Shown here: positions 1 to 4,786 of the stretch, piece after piece
How the letters are laid out: each line of letters starts with the position of its first letter
Position numbering within the stretch: position 1 is the first letter of the stretch
Assembly (NCBI GenBank): GCA_012521625.1
Contig: JAAYLY010000228.1
Span: forward strand, 1-5,006
Length of the DNA: 5,006 nt
Source of the DNA: Tissierellia bacterium
Lineage (GTDB): Bacteria > Bacillota > Clostridia > Tissierellales > Tissierellaceae
Direction: 5' to 3'
Translations under genes and position numbers: made by a program
Notes under the pieces: generated by a model
The model's input: only the letters and a program-made list of their open reading frames with translations
What the model was told of the DNA's origin: nothing
The model's database searches: none

Positions 1-1026
1 GAAATAGAGGTGGGTAACATCATCATAGCCACTGGGTCAAAGGCTCAGATGACTGAAACTAAGGGGGTTGACTTGGAGGGGGTCTTGACATCGGATGATA
101 TACTAGAATTAGATGAAATTCCTAAGACCCTAATAGTGGTTGGGGGTGGTGTTATTGGGCTGGAGTTCGCAAGCATCTATCAGGAGTTGGGCTCCCAGGT
201 AATCCTCCTTGCTTCTAGGATACTTAAAGATGCCGATAAGGAGATCTCCAGAAGGCTTATCCCCCTACTTAAAAAGCAGGGTATAGAAGTCTATGTGGAT
301 ATTAGGGCCCAGAAAATTAGCAGGGAAGACGGTAAGCTTAAGGTTAGGGCTAGGTATAAGAATAAGGATGAGGAAGTAGAGGTATATGGAGACAAGGTTC
401 TAATAGCCTCAGGCCGGGCCCCTGTGGTGGAAGGCCTTAATTTAGATGGAGTAGGTATCCAATATGATAGAAGGGGAATCCAGGTAGATGAAGATTTCCA
501 AACTACAGTAGAAGGTATATATGCCATCGGTGATGTGAACAATACGGGCATCCAACTGGCCCATGTGGCTTCTAGCCAGGGCATCTATGTGGTAGAAAAG
601 ATCATGGGCTTAGAGCCGGATATAGAATTTGAATTCTATCCAGCTTGTGTATTTACTATGACGGAAGTTGCTCAGGTGGGTTATACGGAGGAAGAGCTAA
701 AGGAAAAGGGCATAGCCTATAAGGTAAGCAAGTTCATGTTCGGTGCCAATAGTAAGTCCCTGTCGGCTGGAGATACAGATGGCTTCATAAAGGTCTTAGC
801 CTCCAAGGAGGACAATAGGGTCCTAGGAGTCCACATACTAGGCCCCCACGCCAATGACCTAATCCAGGAGGGGACCCTGGCACTGGCCAATAAACTGGAT
901 GCCAGCAGCATAACTAAGGCCATTCATGCCCACCCAACCCTATCTGAATCTTTCTTTGAAGCAACTTTAGGTTTAGATGAAAAGGCCATTCATATGGCAC
1001 CAAAGAGGAAGAGGACAAGAAGGTAA
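1..1026 (+). CDS. lpdA: Dihydrolipoyl dehydrogenase, 5'-truncated by window edge
   Basis: Flavoprotein disulfide reductase (E3) that reoxidises protein-bound dihydrolipoamide using FAD and a pyridine nucleotide, in 2-oxoacid dehydrogenase or glycine cleavage complexes; cytoplasmic. The frame is open from base 1 (Glu-Ile-Glu-Val-Gly-Asn), so the GTG at 10 is internal. About 120 N-terminal residues, including the FAD GxGxxG and the redox CxxxxC motif, lie upstream. Counting from base 1: ATGS at 10-13; second Rossmann motif GGGVIG at 48-53; FAD motif TVEGIYAIGDV near 169-179; dimerisation domain from ~209; catalytic dyad in HPTLSE, His311 and Glu316. The 341 residues seen plus the missing part match the usual ~460. 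Odd points: the acidic residue that normally ends the second Rossmann strand is replaced by Ala in VILLASR, with the loop about two residues short, and the C-terminus is a basic tail (KRKRTRR). The HPTLSE motif favours Lpd over mercuric or glutathione reductase relatives. No lipoyl-complex partner genes are visible, so the host complex is unknown. Confidence 0.85.
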   Translation, partial: EIEVGNIIIATGSKAQMTETKGVDLEGVLTSDDILELDEIPKTLIVVGGGVIGLEFASIYQELGSQVILLASRILKDADKEISRRLIPLLKKQGIEVYVDIRAQKISREDGKLKVRARYKNKDEEVEVYGDKVLIASGRAPVVEGLNLDGVGIQYDRRGIQVDEDFQTTVEGIYAIGDVNNTGIQLAHVASSQGIYVVEKIMGLEPDIEFEFYPACVFTMTEVAQVGYTEEELKEKGIAYKVSKFMFGANSKSLSAGDTDGFIKVLASKEDNRVLGVHILGPHANDLIQEGTLALANKLDASSITKAIHAHPTLSESFFEATLGLDEKAIHMAPKRKRTRR

Positions 1027-1039
1027 AGCCCTCTTGTCC
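1013..1039 (+). other. Stem-loop spanning the lpd stop codon
   Basis: GGACAAGA-A-GG (1013-1023) pairs with CC-C-TCTTGTCC (1029-1039), giving 10 pairs with one A/C mismatch around a 5-nt loop, TAAAG, that contains the stop codon. No T-run follows (CAAATAATAAC), so it is not a canonical intrinsic terminator. It could weaken read-through into the downstream phosphatase gene or protect the 3' end of the lpd message. The base pairing is seen; any role is inferred. Confidence 0.45.
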
Positions 1040-1065
1040 CCAAATAATAACATAAGAGGTAGATT

Positions 1066-1680
1066 ATGAAGAGACAGATTTTGATTATTATCTTATTAGC
1101 AATCTTTATAACTTTAGGTTTAATGGTCAGGGGCTCCTCAGATGGAATCCTATTTGACCATGCAATTTTAGAAAGTATACATAATAATATAGATCCAACA
1201 TTAGTGGATATAATGAAATTTATATCCTTTCTAGGATCCTATAAGTTTCTAGTGCCAGCAGTTGGATTTGCAGTTATAATTTCCATTATTAATAGGAGGT
1301 ACTTTGTAGCCAAATTTTTAATATTAAACTCCCTGGGAAGCTTTGTCTTTAATCATCTATTAAAGTTGGTCTTTCAAAGGACAAGGCCTCTTGATTACTT
1401 CCTGGTGGAACAGGGAGGCCTAAGCTTTCCAAGTGGCCATTCCATGGTTAGTATGAGCCTGTGTTTGGCCATAGCCTATTTACTTACAAGGGAAGAAAGA
1501 AGTAAGAGAAAGAGGATAAGTGCATATACTCTAGCAGTTTTTTTTGCCTTAGTGATGGGCTTAAGCAGGATCTATCTAGGGGTCCACTGGCCCACCGATA
1601 TCCTAGGCGGCTTTATAATGGGTTATATCTTTTATAACTTAAGTAAGCTCTTTCTTAGCTATGGACTTAGCCTTCTTTAG
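1066..1680 (+). CDS. PAP2-family membrane phosphatase
   Basis: Integral membrane phosphatase of the type 2 phosphatidic acid phosphatase family, 204 aa. Members dephosphorylate lipid phosphates (phosphatidate, phosphatidylglycerophosphate or undecaprenyl pyrophosphate) at the outer face of the membrane. All three signature motifs are present in order: K100-x6-R107-P108 (KLVFQRTRP), P122-S-G-H125, and S167-R168-x5-H174-x3-D178 (SRIYLGVHWPTD). His125 and His174 are the expected catalytic pair and Asp178 supports the nucleophile. Hydrophobic segments lie at about 4-22, 57-76, 80-98, 127-141, 152-166 and 179-200, which fits the six-helix PgpB/BcrC fold. The start is supported by AAGAGGT at 1054-1060, 5 nt before ATG. 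The gene begins 39 nt after the lpd stop with no clear promoter between, so cotranscription is likely. Sequence alone does not separate the undecaprenyl-PP, PGP and PA specificities, so no gene symbol is given. Confidence 0.9.
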   Translation: MKRQILIIILLAIFITLGLMVRGSSDGILFDHAILESIHNNIDPTLVDIMKFISFLGSYKFLVPAVGFAVIISIINRRYFVAKFLILNSLGSFVFNHLLKLVFQRTRPLDYFLVEQGGLSFPSGHSMVSMSLCLAIAYLLTREERSKRKRISAYTLAVFFALVMGLSRIYLGVHWPTDILGGFIMGYIFYNLSKLFLSYGLSLL

Positions 1681-1714
1681 AAGGTATCTAATAACAATAT
1701 AAGCTTAAGATATT

Positions 1715-1743
1715 TTCACAAATTATCATATCATCCATATAAA
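1715..1743 (+). promoter_or_regulatory. Candidate sigma-A promoter upstream of gene remnants
   Basis: TTCACA (1715-1720) and TATAAA (1738-1743) are separated by exactly 17 bp, each one base from consensus. The predicted start, near 1750, falls inside the left arm of the terminator hairpin at 1741-1784. It may be the surviving promoter of the decayed DUF2975-regulator operon, or chance in AT-rich DNA. Confidence 0.3.
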
Positions 1744-1784
1744 ACTCCTTTAGTATAATGAGCAAATTATACTAAGGGAGTTTT
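1741..1784 (+). terminator. Intrinsic terminator after the lpd-PAP2 unit
   Basis: A 19-bp stem (1741-1759 with 1766-1784) contains one T/G wobble and closes a 6-nt loop (GAGCAA). T-rich sequence (TTTTTCTTT, 1781-1789) forms the foot and tail. It lies 60 nt past the PAP2 stop. The stem is long and AT-rich near the loop, with the GC pairs at the base, next to the T tract. The A-run on the left side could give weak bidirectional activity. Confidence 0.85.
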
Positions 1785-1801
1785 TCTTTATAATTTGTAT
1801 T

Positions 1802-1855
1802 TATTTCTTTAGAATAGCCATGGAGATTAAGGATGAAAATGATTTAACCATATAG
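1802..1855 (+). pseudogene. C-terminal remnant of a DUF2975-like membrane protein
   Basis: The reading frame ending at the TAG at 1853-1855 encodes YFFRIAMEIKDENDLTI. A short basic stretch after a hydrophobic helix, then an acidic (E/D)xxDLTI terminus, is how I recall DUF2975 membrane proteins ending; these are typically encoded just upstream of a small YozG-like Xre regulator. The frame stays open back to 1754, and its hydrophobic codons (FFFIICIYFF) could be the end of the last membrane helix, but the part overlapping the terminator hairpin is unlikely to be original coding sequence. The rest of the protein (DUF2975 proteins are roughly 150-200 aa) is absent. The stop codon overlaps the AGGAGG of the next remnant, as in a translationally coupled pair. 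The family call rests on a short tail plus context. Confidence 0.6.
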
Positions 1856-1866
1856 GAGGAGAAGAA

Positions 1867-1971
1867 TTGATTATCGTAAATTTAGATGTAATTATGGCAA
1901 AACGGAAAATAAGCCTCACTGAACTGTCTGATAGGGTTGGAATTACAATCTCTAATAGGGATACCATCTGA
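1867..1971 (+). pseudogene. Truncated Xre/YozG-like HTH regulator
   Basis: From a TTG at 1867, placed 7 nt after a perfect AGGAGG (1854-1859), the frame encodes 34 residues: initiator Met then IIVNLDVIMAKRKISLTEL, SDRVGITISN, RDTI, stop at 1969-1971. Small Cro/C1-type regulators of the YozG class usually begin in just this way (helix 1 with MAKRK, helix 2 as SLTELSxRVGIT) and run to about 65-75 aa. Here the homology stops at the start of the recognition helix, and the last codons are part of a terminator stem. A deletion appears to have removed roughly half the gene. The product could not form a complete HTH domain. The intact form would normally regulate its own DUF2975 operon. Expression of a 34-aa peptide cannot be excluded because the translation signal is intact. 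Confidence 0.75.
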
Positions 1972-1987
1972 CAGTATCCCTATTTTT
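1954..1987 (+). terminator. Intrinsic terminator at the convergent junction
   Basis: AATAGGGATAC (1954-1964) pairs perfectly with GTATCCCTATT (1974-1984) around a 9-nt loop, followed by T residues to 1987. It faces the minus-strand gene that ends at 2001. On the plus strand it is a good terminator. Read on the minus strand it lacks a T-run, so it may only partly terminate the opposing transcript. Its left arm and loop encode the last codons and stop of the truncated regulator, consistent with a deletion that fused the regulator to its own downstream terminator. Confidence 0.8.
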
Positions 1988-2000
1988 ATGCATTTAATTA

Positions 2001-3164
2001 TTAATCATAATATTCCTTAGTTTCAGTAGGCAGGCCTCTTTTCTGTAGCCTATATTCCACAATATCCTTGATGATGGAGTAGAGGAATACGAATAGTGGA
2101 ACCCCTATGACCATTCCTACGAATCCTAGGAGTTTTCCAGCCACCAGTAGTGAGAACAGTATCCAAAAGGCAGATATACCTAAGGAATCTCCTAAAATCT
2201 TTGGCCCTATTAGGTTACCGTCAATCTGCTGGATGATAAATATGATTACTAAAAACCATAGGGCTTTTATAGGTGATACGAATAGGATTATAAAGAAGGA
2301 GGGTACAGCACCTATAAAGGGCCCAAAGAATGGAATTACATTAGTAACTCCTACTATGAAGGATACTAAAATGGTATAGGGCATCTTAAATAGGGTAAGG
2401 ACTATGAAGGTTAGTATACCTATAATAGTAGAGTCCAGTATTTTTCCACTTAAAAACCTACCAAAGATATGATCTGCCCTCCTGGTAAGTTCGAAGATCT
2501 TTTCCCTAGTAGTTGTTGAGAAGGAGGCTGTAACTATCTTCCTACTTAAAGCTTTAAACCTTTCCTTCTCTATTAAGATGTAGATGGATACGATTATGCC
2601 TAAAACTATATTCCAAATACTGGAAAGGATTGTTTTAGCTAGATTACCTAACTTAGGTATTAGGCCTGTTGCAAAGTCGATTACATAGTTTACCAGTTCG
2701 TTCCACTTATCCAGTATGATGCCATAGTATTCTGGAGATATGTTTAGGTCATTTGCAAATTGGACTAGCTTCCTGCTTATCTCTGTTACATAGGTAGGAA
2801 TATCGTTTACTAATCCTACAATGGAGGATACCAGCTGTGGCAGAACGAATTTCATAAAGAGGTAGAATATAAAGGCTACAAAGGTATAGGTCAATAGTAT
2901 CCCTAGCCAGCGTATGTATTTCTTTTTACCATCTTTGATGAACTTTTTTAATAAATTATCTTCAATAAATTCCAATATGAAGTCGAATAAGTAGGCCATA
3001 ACAGCCCCGATTATAATGGGATAAATAGTACTTATGTACTTGCCTACTTGAATCTTAAACTCTCTTACTTCAGAGGCTATTAAGTAAAATATTATGCTGA
3101 TGAAGATAACTATTAGGGAATAGATGGCTATGGTGTTATATTTTTCGTTCCACTTTATCTTCAT
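2001..3164 (-). CDS. AI-2E/PerM-family transporter (YtvI-like)
   Basis: Polytopic inner-membrane protein of the AI-2E transporter (PerM) family, 387 aa, close to the usual 350-400. Family members have been linked to autoinducer-2 export or to Na+/H+ antiport, but the substrate of most, including this one, is unknown. Visible features: helices at about 11-31 and 47-65; 87-110 leading into a hydrophilic middle region (115-170); helices at 177-200, 247-260, 264-277, 285-297, 301-314, 332-348 and 349-367. Conserved family blocks are GVTNVIPFFGPFIGAVP at 272-288 and QQIDGNLIGPKILGDSLGIS at 312-331. The ATG at 3164 is preferred: AAGGAG sits 7 nt before it but only 1 nt before the alternative GTG at 3170. 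The gene is monocistronic as far as can be seen, divergent from the permease gene at 3292, and convergent with the remnants at 1802-1971. Confidence 0.9.
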   Translation of the reverse strand: MKIKWNEKYNTIAIYSLIVIFISIIFYLIASEVREFKIQVGKYISTIYPIIIGAVMAYLFDFILEFIEDNLLKKFIKDGKKKYIRWLGILLTYTFVAFIFYLFMKFVLPQLVSSIVGLVNDIPTYVTEISRKLVQFANDLNISPEYYGIILDKWNELVNYVIDFATGLIPKLGNLAKTILSSIWNIVLGIIVSIYILIEKERFKALSRKIVTASFSTTTREKIFELTRRADHIFGRFLSGKILDSTIIGILTFIVLTLFKMPYTILVSFIVGVTNVIPFFGPFIGAVPSFFIILFVSPIKALWFLVIIFIIQQIDGNLIGPKILGDSLGISAFWILFSLLVAGKLLGFVGMVIGVPLFVFLYSIIKDIVEYRLQKRGLPTETKEYYD

Positions 3165-3171
3165 GTTCACA

Positions 3172-3177
3172 CTCCTT
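3172..3177 (-). promoter_or_regulatory. Ribosome binding site deciding the AI-2E family start
   Basis: On the minus strand, AAGGAG lies 7 nt before the ATG at 3162-3164 but only one base before the GTG at 3168-3170. Spacing therefore favours the ATG, making the protein 387 rather than 389 aa. Confidence 0.75.
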
Positions 3178-3197
3178 GCTATCTTTAAGTATCATAT

Positions 3198-3206
3198 ATT
3201 ATATCA
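3198..3206 (-). promoter_or_regulatory. Extended -10 promoter of the AI-2E family gene
   Basis: The minus strand reads TGATATAAT, a perfect extended -10 element (TGnTATAAT). No good -35 box lies 17 bp upstream (TATCCT, 3221-3226), which extended -10 promoters tolerate. The predicted start near 3191 would give a leader of about 27 nt that includes the ribosome binding site. The -35 region is occupied by the inverted repeat at 3209-3229. Confidence 0.5.
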
Positions 3207-3208
3207 GA

Positions 3209-3229
3209 AAATATCCTAATAGGATATTT
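3209..3229. repeat. Perfect inverted repeat, operator-like
   Basis: AAATATCCT (3209-3217) and AGGATATTT (3221-3229) are perfect inverted arms around AAT. The element begins 3 bp upstream of the extended -10 of the minus-strand gene and covers its -35 region, a typical place for a repressor or activator site. If plus-strand transcription starts further left, the same sequence would form a hairpin in the permease leader. No regulator gene is nearby, and the binding protein is unknown. Confidence 0.5.
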
Positions 3230-3244
3230 ATTTCACCAATAAAT
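3226..3244 (+). other. AT stem-loop overlapping the inverted repeat
   Basis: ATTTATT (3226-3232) pairs perfectly with AATAAAT (3238-3244) around TCACC. All seven pairs are A-T, so it is weak alone. Its left arm shares four bases with the right arm of the 3209-3229 palindrome, so the two hairpins could not both be complete in one RNA. Confidence 0.3.
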
Positions 3245-3287
3245 TCCCTCCTGCATATTTTAAAGTACGATGACTATTTAGGAGGGA
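3245..3287 (+). promoter_or_regulatory. Hairpin masking the permease ribosome binding site
   Basis: TCCCTCCT (3245-3252) is perfectly complementary to AGGAGGGA (3280-3287), which holds the whole Shine-Dalgarno sequence 5 nt before the permease ATG at 3292. Three further A-T pairs (3241-3243 with 3288-3290) can form past a one-base bulge. The loop is 27 nt. If the transcript starts upstream of 3245, ribosome access would depend on opening this stem. A caveat is that a possible promoter TTCACC (3232-3237) / TATTTT (3256-3261) would start the RNA downstream of the masking arm. The pairing is seen; control is inferred. Confidence 0.45.
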
Positions 3288-3291
3288 TTTT

Positions 3292-4689
3292 ATGGATGTT
3301 GTGTTGAATTCACTACACTTTATCTTCCTGATTTTTACACTCTTGATACTGGTAGTGATGATAAGAAAAAGGGATACGGCACTAGTATGTATAGTAGGTA
3401 TATTCCTATTGGGACTAGTGGCTACCAAATCCTTATCGGCAGGAGTTATGGCAGTTTTTAATAGTTTCATCTATGCTATTAAGGAATTGATGGGTACCAT
3501 CTTGATTATTTCGGTTATAGTGGCCATGAGCAATATACTGATGAGGACGGGTATAAATGAAATTATGGTTTCCCCCTTTACTAAGTTGATAAAAAGTCCC
3601 ACCCTGGCCTACTGGGTAATCGGGATTGTGATGATGGTTATATCCTTCTTCTTCTGGCCATCACCGGCAGTGGCCTTAATAGGAGCCGTCTTATTACCAG
3701 TAGGGGTAAAGGTGGGCTTACCAGCCTTGGCTGTAGCCATGACTATGAACCTCTTTGGCCATGGTATAGCCCTATCGGGAGACTTTATAATCCAGGGGGC
3801 ACCAAAGTTAACAGCTGATGCAGCTGGAATCCCAGTAGGTGAAGTAGTATCAGCTAGTATCCCATTAGTTGTAGTAATGGGCTTAGTAACTACAGTATTA
3901 GCCTTTATATTCTTAAAAAGGGATTTAAAGAGTGGCAAATTAAAGGTAGAAAGTGAAGTGGAATTAAAGGGTAAGAAAGAAGAGACGGATTTAAAGGCTG
4001 TATTAAGTTTAAGGACCAAGAATTTACTAGCTATCTTTATCCCCCTACTATTTGCAATAGATCTGATCATCATGGTAGTTGCTAATCTACAGGGCGGGGA
4101 TGCAACGGCCTTAATCGGTGGAACGGCTATGTTTATCTTAATTGTGGTGTCCATCCTAACCCACAAGGGGGAGGCACTGGAGGAGATTACCAGTTATTTA
4201 GTTAAAGGCTTTAAATTCGGCTTTGAAGTATTTGGACCTGTTATATCAGTGGCAGCTTTCTTCTATTTAGGAGATGAAGGCTTCTTACATGTTATAGGTG
4301 AATATTTACCTGCAACTTCCCAGGGATTAGTAAATGACCTAGGATTAGCCCTAGCTAATGCTGTACCATTAAATGAGGCCATTGGAGCCATAACTCTGAC
4401 TACTGTTGGTTCCATTACTGGCCTAGATGGGTCAGGTTTTTCTGGCATTTCCTTAGCTGGTTCAGTAGGACGCCTATTTGGTACTGCATTGGGTAAGGGA
4501 ACTGCAACCCTAACTGCCCTTGGTCAGATATCAGGCATATGGGTTGGTGGAGGAACTCTCATTCCTTGGGCTGTAATTCCAGCAGCGGCTATCTGTGGTG
4601 TAGATCCATTTGAATTGACTCGGAGGAATTTCAAACCGGTGGTCATAGGATTGATTATAACTACAATAGCTGCCATGTTCTTAATCTAA
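3292..4689 (+). CDS. Ion transporter/GntP-like permease, substrate unknown
   Basis: Integral membrane transporter of 465 aa, a usual size for secondary transporters of the ion transporter superfamily (GntP, CitM and DctM-like groups). Hydrophobic segments lie near 6-24, 29-47, 66-86, 105-123, 126-140, 145-163, 187-208, 244-265, 271-289, 310-326, 345-360, 383-400, 424-436 and 447-465. A charged Lys/Glu-rich loop at 209-242 divides the protein into two halves, as in these families. Each half has a Gly/Ser/Pro-rich stretch of the re-entrant, substrate-binding sort: FFFWPSPAVALIGAVLLPVG at 119-138, and GSITGLDGSGFSG at 373-385 followed by GTALGKGTATLTALG at 397-411. I do not recognise the subfamily with certainty; the gluconate-permease comparison rests on overall pattern. 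Translation starts at ATG 3292, after AGGAGGG at 3280-3286. The gene is transcribed alone between a divergent gene and its own terminator, with no catabolic partner nearby to suggest a substrate. Confidence 0.75.
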   Translation: MDVVLNSLHFIFLIFTLLILVVMIRKRDTALVCIVGIFLLGLVATKSLSAGVMAVFNSFIYAIKELMGTILIISVIVAMSNILMRTGINEIMVSPFTKLIKSPTLAYWVIGIVMMVISFFFWPSPAVALIGAVLLPVGVKVGLPALAVAMTMNLFGHGIALSGDFIIQGAPKLTADAAGIPVGEVVSASIPLVVVMGLVTTVLAFIFLKRDLKSGKLKVESEVELKGKKEETDLKAVLSLRTKNLLAIFIPLLFAIDLIIMVVANLQGGDATALIGGTAMFILIVVSILTHKGEALEEITSYLVKGFKFGFEVFGPVISVAAFFYLGDEGFLHVIGEYLPATSQGLVNDLGLALANAVPLNEAIGAITLTTVGSITGLDGSGFSGISLAGSVGRLFGTALGKGTATLTALGQISGIWVGGGTLIPWAVIPAAAICGVDPFELTRRNFKPVVIGLIITTIAAMFLI

Positions 4690-4695
4690 TCATAT

Positions 4696-4723
4696 AAAGA
4701 GGCAGCTTTGTCTGCCTCTTTTT
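4696..4723 (+). terminator. Intrinsic terminator of the permease gene
   Basis: AAAGAGGCAG (4696-4705) pairs perfectly with CTGCCTCTTT (4712-4721) around a 6-nt loop, followed by further T residues and a second T-run at ~4729-4735. It begins 6 nt after the permease stop codon. Read on the minus strand it could also slow transcription from the ABC remnant, though its T-run there is short. The 63 bases from 4724 to 4786 are AT-rich and I see nothing else in them. Confidence 0.9.
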
Positions 4724-4786
4724 GTTGCTTTTTTTAATCTTTAGATATAAAGGCTTTGATATAACACAGAATATTTTTTTGTCTCT

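Noticed and set aside
10..12. GTG at 10 as the start of the dihydrolipoyl dehydrogenase
   Set aside because: The frame is open to base 1, and the protein from here would lack the FAD-binding GxGxxG and redox CxxxxC motifs, while all later domains are intact; the gene simply begins before the window.
291..923. Two open frames on the minus strand (291-584 and 717-923) inside the lpd gene
   Set aside because: Both are antisense to conserved Lpd sequence, encode Ser/Leu-rich products with no known motif, and lack translation signals.
2107..2379. A 90-codon plus-strand frame inside the AI-2E family gene
   Set aside because: It is antisense to the most conserved block of that family (GxTNxIPFFGP and DGNLIGPK), which explains its openness; it has no independent support.
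3168..3170. GTG as start codon of the AI-2E family protein
   Set aside because: It gives only one base between AAGGAG and the start codon; the ATG six bases later has normal 7-nt spacing.
1952..3229. Similarity between CTAATAGGGATAC (1952-1964) and CTAATAGGATAT (3216-3227) as a shared operator
   Set aside because: The first is fully explained as a terminator stem, the match is short and imperfect, and spacing and symmetry differ.
3228..3470. An 80-codon minus-strand frame across the permease start and leader
   Set aside because: It overlaps the start of a well-supported gene and the leader hairpins, and shows no domain or promoter arrangement of its own.
3609..4166. A 185-codon open frame on the minus strand within the permease gene
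   Set aside because: It lies wholly antisense to a well-supported membrane protein gene, its product has no recognisable domain and is unusually rich in Lys, Thr, Ile and Pro, and no ribosome binding site supports it. It is a shadow of the plus-strand codon pattern.
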